From positions 496,001 through 560,000 of the forward strand of contig CM073886.1 in assembly GCA_037176705.1 (NCBI GenBank): DNA of 64,000 nt. The letters are read 5' to 3'. Both the position numbers and the translations under genes were made by a program. Source of the stretch: Molossus alvarezi (Eukaryota; Chordata; Mammalia; Chiroptera; Molossidae). Positions 10,701 through 23,430 of this stretch are shown piece by piece. The notes beneath the pieces were generated by a model. It saw only the letters and a program-made list of their open reading frames with translations. It did no database searches and was not told where the DNA came from. The first letter of the stretch is position 1. Every line of letters starts with the position of its first letter.

Positions 10701-13700
10701 GTGCTCCTCTCTCAGAGCCATGGTCTCCTCTTCTCTGTGTTCCTCTCTCAGACCCATGGTCTCCCCTTCTCTGTGCTCCGCTCTCAGACCGATGATCTCC
10801 CCTCCTCTGTGCTCCTCTCTCAGACCCATAGTCTCCCCTGCTCTCTGCTTCTCTCTCAGACCCATGGTCTCCCCTGTTCTGTCCTCCTCTCTCAGACCCA
10901 TTGTCTTCCTTTCTCTGTGCCCCTTTCTCAGACCAATGTTCTCCCCTGCTCTGTGCTCCTCTCTCAAACCCATGATCTCCCCTACTCTGTGCTCCTCTCT
11001 CAGTCCCATCGCTTCATCTTCTCTGTGCTCCTCTCTCAGACCCATGGTCTCCCCTGCTCTGTGCTCCTCTCTCAGACCCATGGTTTCCCCTGCTCTGTGC
11101 TCCTATCTCAGACCCATGGTCTCCCCTTCTCTGTGCTCCGCACTCAGACTGATGGTCTCCCCTGCTCTGTGCTCCTCTCTCAGAACCATAGTCTCCTCTG
11201 CTCTCTGCTTCTCTCTCAGACCCATGGTTTCCACTGTTCTGTGCTCCTTTCTCGGACCCATGGTGTCCCCTGCTGTGTGCTCCTCTCTCAAACCCATGAT
11301 CTTCCCTAATCTGTGCTCCTCTCTCAGTCCCATCGCTTCATCTTCTTTGTGCTCCTCTCTCAGACCCATGGTCTCCTCTTCTCTGTGCTCCGTTCTCAGA
11401 CCGATGGTCTCCCTGCTCTGTGATCCACTCACAGACCCATGTTCTCCATTTCTCTGTGCTGCTCTCTCACACCCATGGTCTCCCCTGCTCTGTGATTCTC
11501 TCTCAGACCCATGGTCTCCTCTTCTCTGTGCTCGTCTCTCAGACTTATGATCTCCCCTGCTCTGTGCTCCTCTCTCAGTCCCATCGCCTCATCTACTCTG
11601 TGCTCCTCTCTCAGACCCATGGTCTCCCCTGCTCTGTGCTCCTCTCTCAGACCCATGGTGTCCCCTGCTCTGTGCTTTTCCCTCAGACCCATAGACTCCT
11701 CTTCTCTGTGCCCCTCTAAGACCCATGGTCTCCACTGCTCTGAGTTCCACTCTCAGACCCATGGTCTCCCCTGCTCTGTGCTCCTCTCTCAGACCCATGG
11801 TCTCCCTTTCTCTGTGCGCCTTTCTCAGACCCATGGTCTCCCCTGCTCTGTGCTCCTCTGTCTGTCCCATCGCCTCATCTACTCTGTGCTCCTCTCTCAG
11901 ACCCATGGTCTTCTCTGCTCTGTGCTCCTCTCTCAGAGCCATGGTCTCCTCTTCCCTGTGTTCCTCTCTCAGACCCATGGTCTCCCCTTCTCTGTGCTCC
12001 TCTCTCAAACCCATGATCTCCCCTACTCTGTGCTCCTCTCAGTCCCATCGCTTCATCTTCTCTGTGCTCCTCTCTCAGACCCATGGTCTCCCCTGCTCTG
12101 TGCTCCTCTCTCAGACCCATGGTGTCCCCTGCTCTGTGCTCCTATCTCAGACCCATGGTCTCCCCTTCTCTGTGCTCCGCACTCAGACCGATGGTCTCCC
12201 CTGCTCTGTGCTCCTCTCTCAGACCCATAGTCTCCTCTGCTCTCTGCTTCTCTCTCAGACCCATGGTTTCCCCTGTTCTGTGCTCCTTTCTCGGACCCAT
12301 GGTCTCCCCTCCTCTGTGATCCACTCACAGACCCTTGTTCCCCTGTTCTCTGTGATCCACTCTCAGACCCATGGTCTCCACTGCTCTCAGCTCCACTCTC
12401 AGACCCATGGTCTCCCCTCCTCTGTGATCCACTCACAGACCCATGTTCTCCATTTCTCTGTGCTGCTCTCTCAGACCCATGGTCTCCCCTGCTCTGTGAT
12501 TCTCTCTCAGACCCATGGTCTCCTCTTCTCTGTGCTCGTCTCTCAGACTTATGATCTCCCCTGCTCTGTGCTCCTCTCTCAGTCCCATCGCCTCATCTAC
12601 TCTGTGCTCCTCTCTCAGACCCATGGTCTCCCCTGCTCTATGCTCCTCTCTCAGACCCATGGTGTCCCCTGCTCTTTGCTTTTCCCTCAGACCCATAGAC
12701 TCCTCTTCTCTGTGCCCCTCTAAGACCCATGGTCTCCTCTGCTCTGAGTTCCACTCTCAGACCCATGGTCTCCCCTGCTCTGTGCTCCTCTCTCAGACCC
12801 ATAGTATCCCCTTCTCTGTGCTCCACTCTCAGACCGATGATCTCCCCTGCTCTGTGCTCCTCTCTCAGACCCATAGTCTCCCCTGCTCTCTGCTTCTCTC
12901 TCAGACCCATGGTTTCCCCTGTTCTGTGCTCCTTTCTCAGACCCATGGTCTCCCCTGCTCTGTGCTCCTCTCAAACCCTTGTTCCCCTGTTCTCTGTGAT
13001 CCACTCTCAGACCCTTGGTCTCCACTGCTCTCAGCTCGACTCTCAGACCCATGGTCTCCCCTGCTGTGTGATTCTCTAACAGACCCATGGTCTCCATTTC
13101 TCTGTGCTCCTCTCTCAGACCCATGGTCTCCCCTGCTTTGTGATCCTCTCCCAGACCCATGGTCTCCTCTTCTCTGTGCTCCTCTCTCAGACTTATGGTC
13201 TCCCCTGCTCTGTGCTCCTCTCTCAGACCCATAGTCTCCCCTGCTCTCTGCTTCTCTCTCAGAGCCTTGGTTTCCCCTGTTCTGTGCTCCTCTTTCAGAC
13301 CCATGGTCTCCCCTGCTCTGTCCTCCTCTCTCAGACCCATGGTCTCCTTTCTCTGTGCCCCTTTCTCAGACCAATGATCTCCCCTGCTCTGTGCTCCTCT
13401 CTCAGAGCCATGGTCTCCTCTTCTCTGTGTTCCTCTCTCAGACCCATGGTCTCCCCTTCTCTGTGCTCCTCTCTGAAACCCATGATCTCCCCTACTCTGT
13501 GCTCCTCTCTCAGTCCCATCTCTTCATCTTCTCTGTGCTCCTCTCTCAGACCCATGGTCTACCCTGCTCTGTGCTCCTCTCTCAGACCCATGGTGTCCCC
13601 TGCTCTGTGCTCCTCTCTCAGACCCATGGTCTCCTCTTCTCTGTGCTCCGTTCTCAGACCGATGGTCTACCTGCTATGTGCTCCTCTCTCAGACCCATAG

Positions 13701-14160
13701 TCTCCCCTGCTCTCTGTTTCTCTCTCAGACCCATGTTTTCCCCTGTTCTGTGCTCCTTTCTCAGAACCATGGTCTCCCCTGCTCTGTGCTCCTCTCTCAA
13801 ACCCTTCTTCCCCTGTTCTCTGTGATCCACTCTCAGACCAATGGTCTCCCTTTCTCTGTGACCCTTTCTCAGACCCATGGTCTCCTCTTCTCTGTGCTCC
13901 GTTCTCAGACCGATGGTCTCCCTGCTCTGTGATCCACTCACAGACCCATGTTCTCCATTTCTCAGTGCTGCTCTCTCACACCCATGGTCTCCCCTGCTCT
14001 GTGATTCTCTCTCAGACCCATGGTCTCCTCTTCTCTGTGCTCGTCTCTCAGACTTATGATCTCCCCTGCTCTGTGCTCCTCTCTCAGTCCCATCGCCTCA
14101 TCTACTCTGTGCTCCTCTCTCAGACCCATGGTCTCCCTTGCTCTGTGCTCTTCTCTCAGA
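10701..14160 (+). repeat. Block A, copy 3 (with about 300 bp of the preceding block-B tail)
   Basis: Parallels 6,544-10,003 at a fixed offset of 4,157; the equivalent of window position 1 is at 11,004. Differences from copy 2 are single substitutions, for example CTTCCCTGTG near 11,953 and TTTCTCAGTG near 13,965. From about 12,770 it also parallels copy 1 at offset 11,075. Unlike copy 2 it continues straight into block B, as copy 1 does, so it preserves the original A-to-B order. Confidence 0.86.
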
Positions 14161-17100
14161 CCCATGGTGTCCCCTGCTCTGTGCTTTTCCCTCAGACCCA
14201 TAGACTCCTCTTCTCTGTGCCCCTCTAAGACCCATGGTCTCCACTGCTCTGAGTTCCACTCTCAGACTCATGGTCTCCCTGCTCTGTGCTCCTCTCTCAG
14301 ACCCATGGTCTACCCTGCTCTGTGCTCCTCTCTCAGACCCATGGTGTCCCTTGCTCTGTGCTCCTCTCTCAGACCCATGGTCTCCTCTTCTCTGTGCTCC
14401 GTTCTCAGACCGATGATCTCCCTGCTCTGTTCTCCTCTCTCAGACCCATAGTCTCCCCTGCTCTCTGCTTCTCTCTCAGACCCATGGTTTCCCCTGTTCT
14501 GTGCTCCTTTCTCAGACCCATGGTCTCCCCTGCTCTGTGCTCCTCTCTCAAACCCTTGTTCCCCTGTTCTCTGTGATCCACTCTCAGACCCATGGTCTCC
14601 AATGCTCTCAGCTCCACTCTAAGACCCATGGTCTCCCCTGCTCTGTGATCCTCTCTCAGACCCATGGTCTCCATTTCTCTGTTCTGCTCTCTCAGACCCA
14701 TGGTCTCCCTTTCTCTGTGACCCTTTCTCAGACCCATGGTCTCCTCTTCTCTGTGCTCCTCTCTCAGACTTATGGTCTCCCCTGCTCTGTGCTCCTCTCT
14801 CAGTCCCATAGCCTCATCTACTCTGTGCTCTTCTCTCAGACCCATGGTCTCCCCTGCTCTGTCCTCCTCTCTCAGACCCATTTTCTCCCCTGCTCTGTGC
14901 TCCTCTCTCAACCCATAATCTCCCCTGTTCCTTGCTCCTCTCAGACTCATGGTCTCCCCTGCTCTGTGCTCCTCTCTCAGACCCATGGTTTCCCCTGTTC
15001 TGTGCTCCTTTCTCAGATCCATGGTCTCCCCTGCTCTGTACTCCTCTCTCAAACCCTTGTTCCCCTGTTCTCTGTGCTCCTCTCTCAGTCCCATCGCTTC
15101 ATCTTCACTGTGCTCCCCTCTCAGACCCATGGTCTACCCTGCGCTGTGCTCCTCTCTCAGACCCATGGTGTCCCCTGCTCTGTGCTCCTCTCTCAGACCC
15201 ATGGTCTCCTCTTCTCTGTGCTCCGTTCTCAGACCGATGGTCTCCCTGCTCTGTGCTCCTCTCTCAGACCCATGGTCTCCCCTGCTCTGTGCTCCTCTCT
15301 CAGACCCATGGTGTCCCCTGCTCTGTGCTTTTCCCTCAGACTCATAGACTCCTCTTCTCTGTGCCCCTCTAAGACCCATTGTCTCCACTGCTCTGAATTC
15401 CACTCTCAGACCCATGGTCTCCCCTTCTCTGTGCTCCTCTCTCAGTCCCATCGCCTCATCTACTCTGTGTTCCTCTCTCAGACCCATGGTCTCCCCTTCT
15501 CTGTGCTCCGCTCTCAGACCCATGGTCTCCCCTGCTCTGTGCTCCTCTCTCAGACCCATGGTCTCCCTTTCACTGTGCTCCTCTCTCCGACCCATGGTCT
15601 CCCTTGCTCGGTGCTCTCTCTCAGAGCCATGGTGTCCTCCTCTCTGTGTTCCTCTGTCAGACCCATGGTCTTCCCTTCTCTATGCTCCTCTCTCAGTCCC
15701 ATCGCCTCATCTACTCTGTGTTCCTCTCTCAGATCCATGGTCTCCCCTTCTCTGTGCTCCTCTCGCAAACCCATGGTCTCCGCTGCTATGTGCTCCTCTC
15801 TCAGACCCATGGTCTCCCCTGCTCTTTGCTCCTTTCTCAGACCCATGGTCTACCCTGCTCCGTGCTCCTCTCTCGGACCCATAAACTCCTCTTCCCTGTG
15901 CCCCTCTCAGACCCATATTCTCCTCTGCTCTGTGCTCCTCTCTCCGACCGATAATATCCCCTGCTCTTTGCTCCTCTCAGACCCATGGTCTCCCCTGCTC
16001 TGTGCTCCTCTCTCAGACCCATGGTCTCCCCTTCTCTGTGCTCCGCTCTCAGACCGATGATCTCCCCTGCTCTGTGCTCCTCTCTCAGACCCATAGTCTC
16101 CCCTGCTCTCTGCTTCTCTCTCAGACCAATGGTTTCCCCTGTTCTGTGCTCCTCTCTCAGACCCATGGTCTCCCCTGCTCTGTCCTCCTCTCTCAGACCC
16201 ATGGTCTCCCTTTCTCTGTGCCCCTTTCTCAGACCAATGGTCTCCCCTGCTCTGTGCTCCTCTCTCAGACCCATGGTCTCCCCTTCTCTGTGCTCCTCCC
16301 TCAAACCCATGATCTTCCCTACTCTGTGCTCCTCTCTCAGTCCCATCGCTTCATCTTCTTTGTGCTCCTCTCTCAGACCCATGGTCTACCCTGCTCTGTG
16401 CTCCTCTCTCAGACCCATGGTGTCCCCTACTCTGTGCTCCTCTCTCAGACCCATGGTCTCCCCTGCTCTGTCCTCCTCTCTCAGACCCATGGTCTCCCTT
16501 TCTCTGTGCCCCTTTCTCAGACCCATGGTCTCCCCTGCTCTGTGCTCCTCTCTCAGACCCATGGTGTCCCCTGCTCTGTGCTCCTCTCTCAGACCCATAG
16601 TCTCCCCTGCTCTCTGCTTCTCTCTCAGACCCATGGTTTCCCGTGTTCTGTGCTCCTTTCTCAGACCCCTGATCTCCCTTGCTCTGTGCTCCTCTCTCAA
16701 ACTCTTGTTCCCCTGTTCTCTGTGATCCACTCTCAGACCCATGGTCTCCACTGCTCTCAGCTCCACTCTAAGACCCATGGTCTGCCCTGCTCTGTGATCC
16801 TCTCTCAGACCCATGGTCTCCATTTCTCTGTGCTGCTCTCTCAGACCCATGGTCTCCCTTTCTCTGTGACCCTTTCTCAGACCCATGGTCTCCTCTTCTC
16901 TGTGCTCCTCTCTCAGACTTATGGTCTCCCCTGCTCTGTGCTCCTCTCTCAACCCATAATCTCCCCTATTCTTTGCTCCTCTCAGACCCATGGTCTCCCC
17001 TGCTCTGTGCTCCTTTCTCAGACCCATAGTATCCCCTTCTCTGTGCTCCGCTCTCAGACCGATGATCTCCCCTGCTCTGTGCTCCTCTCTCAGACCCATG

Positions 17101-18419
17101 GTCTCCCCTGCTCTTTGCTCCTCTCTCAGACCCATGGTCTCCCCTGCTCCGTGCTCCTCTCTCAGACCCATAAACTCCTCTTCTCTGTGCCCCTCTCAGA
17201 CCCATATTCTCCACTGCTCTGTGCTCCTCTCTCAGACCAATAATCTCCCCTGCTCTTTGCTCCTCTCAGACACATGGCCTACCCTGCTCTGTGCTCCTCT
17301 CTCAGAGCCATGGTCTCCTCTTCTCTGTGTTCCTCTCTCAGACCCATGGTCTCCCCTTCTCTGTGCTCCTCTCTCAAAACCATGATCTCCCCTCCTCTGT
17401 GCTCCTCTCTCAGTCCCATCGCTTCATCTTCTCTGTGCTCCTCTCTCAGACCCATGGTCTCTTCTTCTCTGTGCTCTCTCTCAGACTTATGGTCTCCCCT
17501 GCTCTGTGCTTCTCTCTCAGTCCCATCGCCTCATCTTGTCTGTGTTCCTCTCTCAGACCCATGGTCTCCCCTGCTCTGTCCTCCTCTCTCAGACCCATGG
17601 TCTCCCTTTCTCTGTTCCCCTTTCTCAGACCCATGGTCTCCCCTGCTCTGTGCTCCTCTCTCAGAGCCATGGTCTCCTCTTCTCTGTTTTCCTCTCTCAG
17701 ACCCATGGTCTCCCCTTCTCTGTGCTCCTCTCTCAAACCCATGATCTCCCCTACTCTGTGCTCCTCTCTCAGTCCCATCGCTTCATCTTCTCTGTGCTCC
17801 TCTCTCAGAGCCATGGTCTCCCCTGCTCTGTGCTCCTCTCTCAGACCCATGGTGTCCCCTTCTCGGTGCTTTTCTCTCAGACCCATAGACTCCTCTTCTC
17901 TGTGCCCCTCTAAGACCCATGGTCTCCACTTCTCTGAGTTCCACTCTCAGACCCATGGTCTCCCCTGCTCTGTGCTCCTCTCTCAGACCCATGGTATCCT
18001 TTTCTCTGTGCTCCTCTCTCAGACCCATGGTCTCCCTTGCTCCGTGCTTCTCTCTCAGAGCCATGGTCTCCTCCTCTCTGTGTTCCTCTGTCAGACACAT
18101 GGTCTCCCATTCTCTGTGCTCCTCTCTCAGTCCCATCGCCTCATCTACTCTGTGCTCCTTTCTCAGACCCATGGTCTCCCCTGCTCTGTTCTCCTCTCTC
18201 AGACCCATGGTCCCCTGTTCTGTGTGATCAACTCTGAGACCCATGGTCTCCACTGCTCTGAGTTCCACTCTCAGACCCATGGTCTCCCCTGCTCTGTGCT
18301 CCTCTCTCAGACCCATGGTCTCCCTTTCTCTGTGCGCCTTTCTCAGACCCATGGTCTCCCCTGCTCTGTGCTCCTCTGTCTGTCCCATCGCCTCATCTAC
18401 TCTGTGCTCCTCTCTCAGA
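14161..18419 (+). repeat. 4,259-bp tandem duplication, first copy (block B, copy 2)
   Basis: The sequence from 14,161 repeats from 18,420 with a constant offset of 4,259 over the whole length, making a textbook head-to-tail duplication. The left part (to 16,563) also matches block B copy 1 at offset 11,075. The stretch 16,590-17,410 has no counterpart in copy 1, and 17,411-18,422 matches 5,515-6,526. The copy ends inside a unit, within the string CTCTGTGCTCCTCTCTCAGA, where it is joined to the start of the next copy. Confidence 0.9.
16590..17410 (+). repeat. 821-bp segment present in block B copy 2 and absent from copy 1
   Basis: Between the matched anchors 5,488/16,563 and 5,515/17,411 the second block carries about 821 extra bases. 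The counterpart in the third block is 20,849-21,669. The extra segment is ordinary array material, about 23 units, including a unit family with CAATAATCTCCCC and another with ACACATGGCCTACC. Its length is not a multiple of 36 because it includes several 32-35-bp units. Confidence 0.82.
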
Positions 18420-21400
18420 CCCATGGTGTCCCCTGCTCTGTGCTTTTCCCTCAGACCCATAGACTCCTCTTCTCTGTGCCCCTCTAAGACCCATGGTCTC
18501 CACTGCTCTGAGTTCCACTCTCAGACCCATGGTCTCCCTGCTCTGTGCTCCTCTCTCAGACCCATGGTCTACCCTGCTCTGTGCTCCTCTCTCAGACCCA
18601 TGGTGTCCCTTGCTCTGTGCTCCTCTCTCAGACCCATGGTCTCCTCTTCTCTGTGCTCCGTTCTCAGACCGATGATCTCCCTGCTCTGTTCTCCTCTCTC
18701 AGACCCATAGTCTCCCCTGCTCTCTGCTTCTCTCTCAGACCCATGGTTTCCCCTGTTCTGTGCTCCTTTCTCAGACCCATGGTCTCCCCTGCTCTGTGCT
18801 CCTCTCTCAAACCCTTGTTCCCCTGTTCTCTGTGATCCACTCTCAGACCCATGGTCTCCAATGCTCTCAGCTCCACTCTAAGACCCATGGTCTCCCCTGC
18901 TCTGTGATCCTCTCTCAGACCCATGGTCTCCATTTCTCTGTTCTGCTCTCTCAGACCCATGGTCTCCCTTTCTCTGTGACCCTTTCTCAGACCCATGGTC
19001 TCCTCTTCTCTGTGCTCCTCTCTCAGACTTATGGTCTCCCCTGCTCTGTGCTCCTCTCTCAGTCCCATAGCCTCATCTACTCTGTGCTCTTCTCTCAGAC
19101 CCATGGTCTCCCCTGCTCTGTCCTCCTCTCTCAGACCCATTTTCTCCCCTGCTCTGTGCTCCTCTCTCAACCCATAATCTCCCCTGTTCCTTGCTCCTCT
19201 CAGACTCATGGTCTCCCCTGCTCTGTGCTCCTCTCTCAGACCCATGGTTTCCCCTGTTCTGTGCTCCTTTCTCAGATCCATGGTCTCCCCTGCTCTGTAC
19301 TCCTCTCTCAAACCCTTGTTCCCCTGTTCTCTGTGCTCCTCTCTCAGTCCCATCGCTTCATCTTCACTGTGCTCCCCTCTCAGACCCATGGTCTACCCTG
19401 CGCTGTGCTCCTCTCTCAGACCCATGGTGTCCCCTGCTCTGTGCTCCTCTCTCAGACCCATGGTCTCCTCTTCTCTGTGCTCCGTTCTCAGACCAATGGT
19501 CTCCCTGCTCTGTGCTCCTCTCTCAGACCCATGGTCTCCCCTGCTCTGTGCTCCTCTCTCAGACCCATGGTGTCCCCTGCTCTGTGCTTTTCCCTCAGAC
19601 CCATAGACTCCTCTTCTCTGTGCCCCTCTAAGACCCATTGTCTCCACTGCTCTGAATTCCACTCTCAGACCCATGGTCTCCCCTTCTCTGTGCTCCTCTC
19701 TCAGTCCCATCGCCTCATCTACTCTGTGTTCCTCTCTCAGACCCATGGTCTCCCCTTCTCTGTGCTCCGCTCTCAGACCCATGGTCTCCCCTGCTCTGTG
19801 CTCCTCTCTCAGACCCATGGTCTCCCTTTCACTGTGCTCCTCTCTCCGACCCATGGTCTCCCTTGCTCGGTGCTCTCTCTCAGAGCCATGGTGTCCTCCT
19901 CTCTGTGTTCCTCTGTCAGACCCATGGTCTTCCCTTCTCTATGCTCCTCTCTCAGTCCCATCGCCTCATCTACTCTGTGTTCCTCTCTCAGACCCATGGT
20001 CTCCCCTTCTCTGTGCTCCTCTCGCAAACCCATGGTCTCCGCTGCTATGTGCTCCTCTCTCAGACCCATGGTCTCCCCTGCTCTTTGCTCCTTTCTCAGA
20101 CCCATGGTCTACCCTGCTCCGTGCTCCTCTCTCAGACCCATAAACTCCTCTTCCCTGTGCCCCTCTCAGACCCATATTCTCCTCTGCTCTGTGCTCCTCT
20201 CTCCGACCGATAATATCCCCTGCTCTTTGCTCCTCTCAGACCCATGGTCTCCCCTGCTCTGTGCTCCTCTCTCAGACCCATGGTCTCCCCTTCTCTGTGC
20301 TCCGCTCTCAGACCGATGATCTCCCCTGCTCTGTGCTCCTCTCTCAGACCCATAGTCTCCCCTGCTCTCTGCTTCTCTCTCAGACCAATGGTTTCCCCTG
20401 TTCTGTGCTCCTCTCTCAGACCCATGGTCTCCCCTGCTCTGTCCTCCTCTCTCAGACCCATGGTCTCCCTTTCTCTGTGCCCCTTTCTCAGACCAATGGT
20501 CTCCCCTGCTCTGTGCTCCTCTCTCAGACCCATGGTCTCCCCTTCTCTGTGCTCCTCCCTCAAACCCATGATCTTCCCTACTCTGTGCTCCTCTCTCAGT
20601 CCCATCGCTTCATCTTCTTTGTGCTCCTCTCTCAGACCCATGGTCTACCCTGCTCTGTGCTCCTCTCTCAGACCCATGGTGTCCCCTACTCTGTGCTCCT
20701 CTCTCAGACCCATGGTCTCCCCTGCTCTGTCCTCCTCTCTCAGACCCATGGTCTCCCTTTCTCTGTGCCCCTTTCTCAGACCAATGGTCTCCCCTGCTCT
20801 GTGCTCCTCTCTCAGACCCATGGTGTCCCCTGCTCTGTGCTCCTCTCTCAGACCCATAGTCTCCCCTGCTCTCTGCTTCTCTCTCAGACCCATGGTTTCC
20901 CGTGTTCTGTGCTCCTTTCTCAGACCCCTGATCTCCCTTGCTCTGTGCTCCTCTCTCAAACTCTTGTTCCCCTGTTCTCTGTGATCCACTCTCAGACCCA
21001 TGGTCTCCACTGCTCTCAGCTCCACTCTAAGACCCATGGTCTCCCCTGCTCTGTGATCCTCTCTCAGACCCATGGTCTCCATTTCTCTGTGCTGCTCTCT
21101 CAGACCCATGGTCTCCCTTTCTCTGTGACCCTTTCTCAGACCCATGGTCTCCTCTTCTCTGTGCTCCTCTCTCAGACTTATGGTCTCCCCTGCTCTGTGC
21201 TCCTCTCTCAACCCATAATCTCCCCTATTCTTTGCTCCTCTCAGACCCATGGTCTCCCCTGCTCTGTGCTCCTCTCTCAGACCCATAGTATCCCCTTCTC
21301 TGTGCTCCGCTCTCAGACCGATGATCTCCCCTGCTCTGTGCTCCTCTCTCAGACCCATGGTCTCCCCTGCTCTTTGCTCCTCTCTCAGACCCATGGTCTC

Positions 21401-22678
21401 CCCTGCTCCGTGCTCCTCTCTCAGACCCATAAACTCCTCTTCTCTGTGCCCCTCTCAGACCCATATTCTCCACTGCTCTGTGCTCCTCTCTCAGACCAAT
21501 AATCTCCCCTGCTCTTTGCTCCTCTCAGACACATGGCCTACCCTGCTCTGTGCTCCTCTCTCAGAGCCATGGTCTCCTCTTCTCTGTGTTCCTCTCTCAG
21601 ACCCATGGTCTCCCCTTCTCTGTGCTCCTCTCTCAAAACCATGATCTCCCCTCCTCTGTGCTCCTCTCTCAGTCCCATCGCTTCATCTTCTCTGTGCTCC
21701 TCTCTCAGACCCATGGTCTCTTCTTCTCTGTGCTCTCTCTCAGACTTATGGTCTCCCCTGCTCTGTGCTTCTCTCTCAGTCCCATCGCCTCATCTTGTCT
21801 GTGTTCCTCTCTCAGACCCATGGTCTCCCCTGCTCTGTCCTCCTCTCTCAGACCCATGGTCTCCCTTTCTCTGTTCCCCTTTCTCAGACCCATGGTCTCC
21901 CCTGCTCTGTGCTCCTCTCTCAGAGCCATGGTCTCCTCTTCTCTGTTTTCCTCTCTCAGACCCATGGTCTCCCCTTCTCTGTGCTCCTCTCTCAAACCCA
22001 TGATCTCCCCTACTCTGTGCTCCTCTCTCAGTCCCATCGCTTCATCTTCTCTGTGCTCCTCTCTCAGAGCCATGGTCTCCCCTGCTCTGTGCTCCTCTCT
22101 CAGACCCATGGTGTCCCCTTCTCGGTGCTTTTCTCTCAGACCCATAGACTCCTCTTCTCTGTGCCCCTCTAAGACCCATGGTCTCCACTTCTCTGAGTTC
22201 CACTCTCAGACCCATGGTCTCCCCTGCTCTGTGCTCCTCTCTCAGACCCATGGTATCCTTTTCTCTGTGCTCCTCTCTCAGACCCATGGTCTCCCTTGCT
22301 CCGTGCTTCTCTCTCAGAGCCATGGTCTCCTCCTCTCTGTGTTCCTCTGTCAGACACATGGTCTCCCATTCTCTGTGCTCCTCTCTCAGTCCCATCGCCT
22401 CATCTACTCTGTGCTCCTTTCTCAGACCCATGGTCTCCCCTGCTCTGTTCTCCTCTCTCAGACCCATGGTCCCCTGTTCTGTGTGATCAACTCTGAGACC
22501 CATGGTCTCCACTGCTCTGAGTTCCACTCTCAGACCCATGGTCTCCCCTGCTCTGTGCTCCTCTCTCAGACCCATGGTCTCCCTTTCTCTGTGCGCCTTT
22601 CTCAGACCCATGGTCTCCCCTGCTCTGTGCTCCTCTGTCTGTCCCATCGCCTCATCTACTCTGTGCTCCTCTCTCAGA
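18420..22678 (+). repeat. 4,259-bp tandem duplication, second copy (block B, copy 3)
   Basis: Near-identical to 14,161-18,419. Differences I could pick out are isolated substitutions: GACCAATGG for GACCGATGG near 19,490, CAGACCCATAG for CAGACTCATAG near 19,600, CAGACCC for CAGATCC near 19,990, GACCAATGG for GACCCATGG near 20,790, and TCTCCCC for TCTGCCC near 21,040. Beyond 22,678 the sequence follows block B copy 1 (6,523 onward, offset 16,155) rather than the duplication joint, so the right edge is the original flank. Confidence 0.9.
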
Positions 22679-23430
22679 CCCATGGTCTTCTCTGCTCTGT
22701 GCTCCTCTCTCAGAGCCATGGTCTCCTCTTCTCTGTGTTCCTCTCTCAGACCCATGGTCTCCCCTTCTCTGTGCTCCGCTCTCAGACCGATGATCTCCCC
22801 TCCTCTGTGCTCCTCTCTCAGACCCATAGTCTCCCCTGCTCTCTGCTTCTCTCTCAGACCCATGGTCTCCCCTGTTCTGTCCTCCTCTCTCAGACCCATT
22901 GTCTTCCTTTCTCTGTGCCCCTTTCTCAGACCAATGTTCTCCCCTGCTCTGTGCTCCTCTCTCAGAGCCATGGTCTCCTCTTCTCTGTGTTCCTCTCTCA
23001 GACCCATGGTCTCCCCTTCTCTGTGCTCCTCTCTCAAACCCATGATCTTCCCTACTCTGTGCTCCTCTCTCAGTCCCATCGCTTCATCTTCTCTGTGCTC
23101 CTCTCTCAGACCCATGGTCTCCTCTTCTCTGTGCCCCTCTAAGACCTAGGGCTCCACTGCTCTGAGTTCCACTCTCAGACCCATGGTCTCCCTTTCTCTG
23201 TGCGCCTTTCTCAGACCCATGGTCTCCCCTGCTCTGTGCTCCTCTGTCTGTCCCATCGCCTCATCTACTCTGTGCTCCTCTCTCAGACCCATGGTCTTCT
23301 CTGCTCTGTGCTCCTCTTTCAGAGCCATGGTCTCCTCTTCTCTGTGTTCCTCTCTCAGACCCATGGTCTCCCCTTCTCTGTGCTCCTCTCTCAAACCCAT
23401 GATCTCCCCTACTCTGTGCTCCTCTCTCAG
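22679..23430 (+). repeat. Block B tail and mosaic joint before block A copy 4
   Basis: 22,679-22,963 follows 6,524-6,808 (offset 16,155). From about 22,963 to 23,430 the order is scrambled. One run (about 22,960-23,125) resembles 23,320-23,490, and in between lies a damaged unit at 23,143-23,165 where the usual ACCCATGGTCTCC has become ACCTAGGGCTCC, creating a CCTAGG site. About 429 bp are present here that the B-to-A joint at 6,846 lacks. Confidence 0.72.

Noticed and set aside
14161..22678. Assembly duplication rather than a real tandem duplication
   Set aside because: Not fully excluded. The two copies differ at several separate bases and have different outer flanks, which favours real copies; long reads are needed to settle it.
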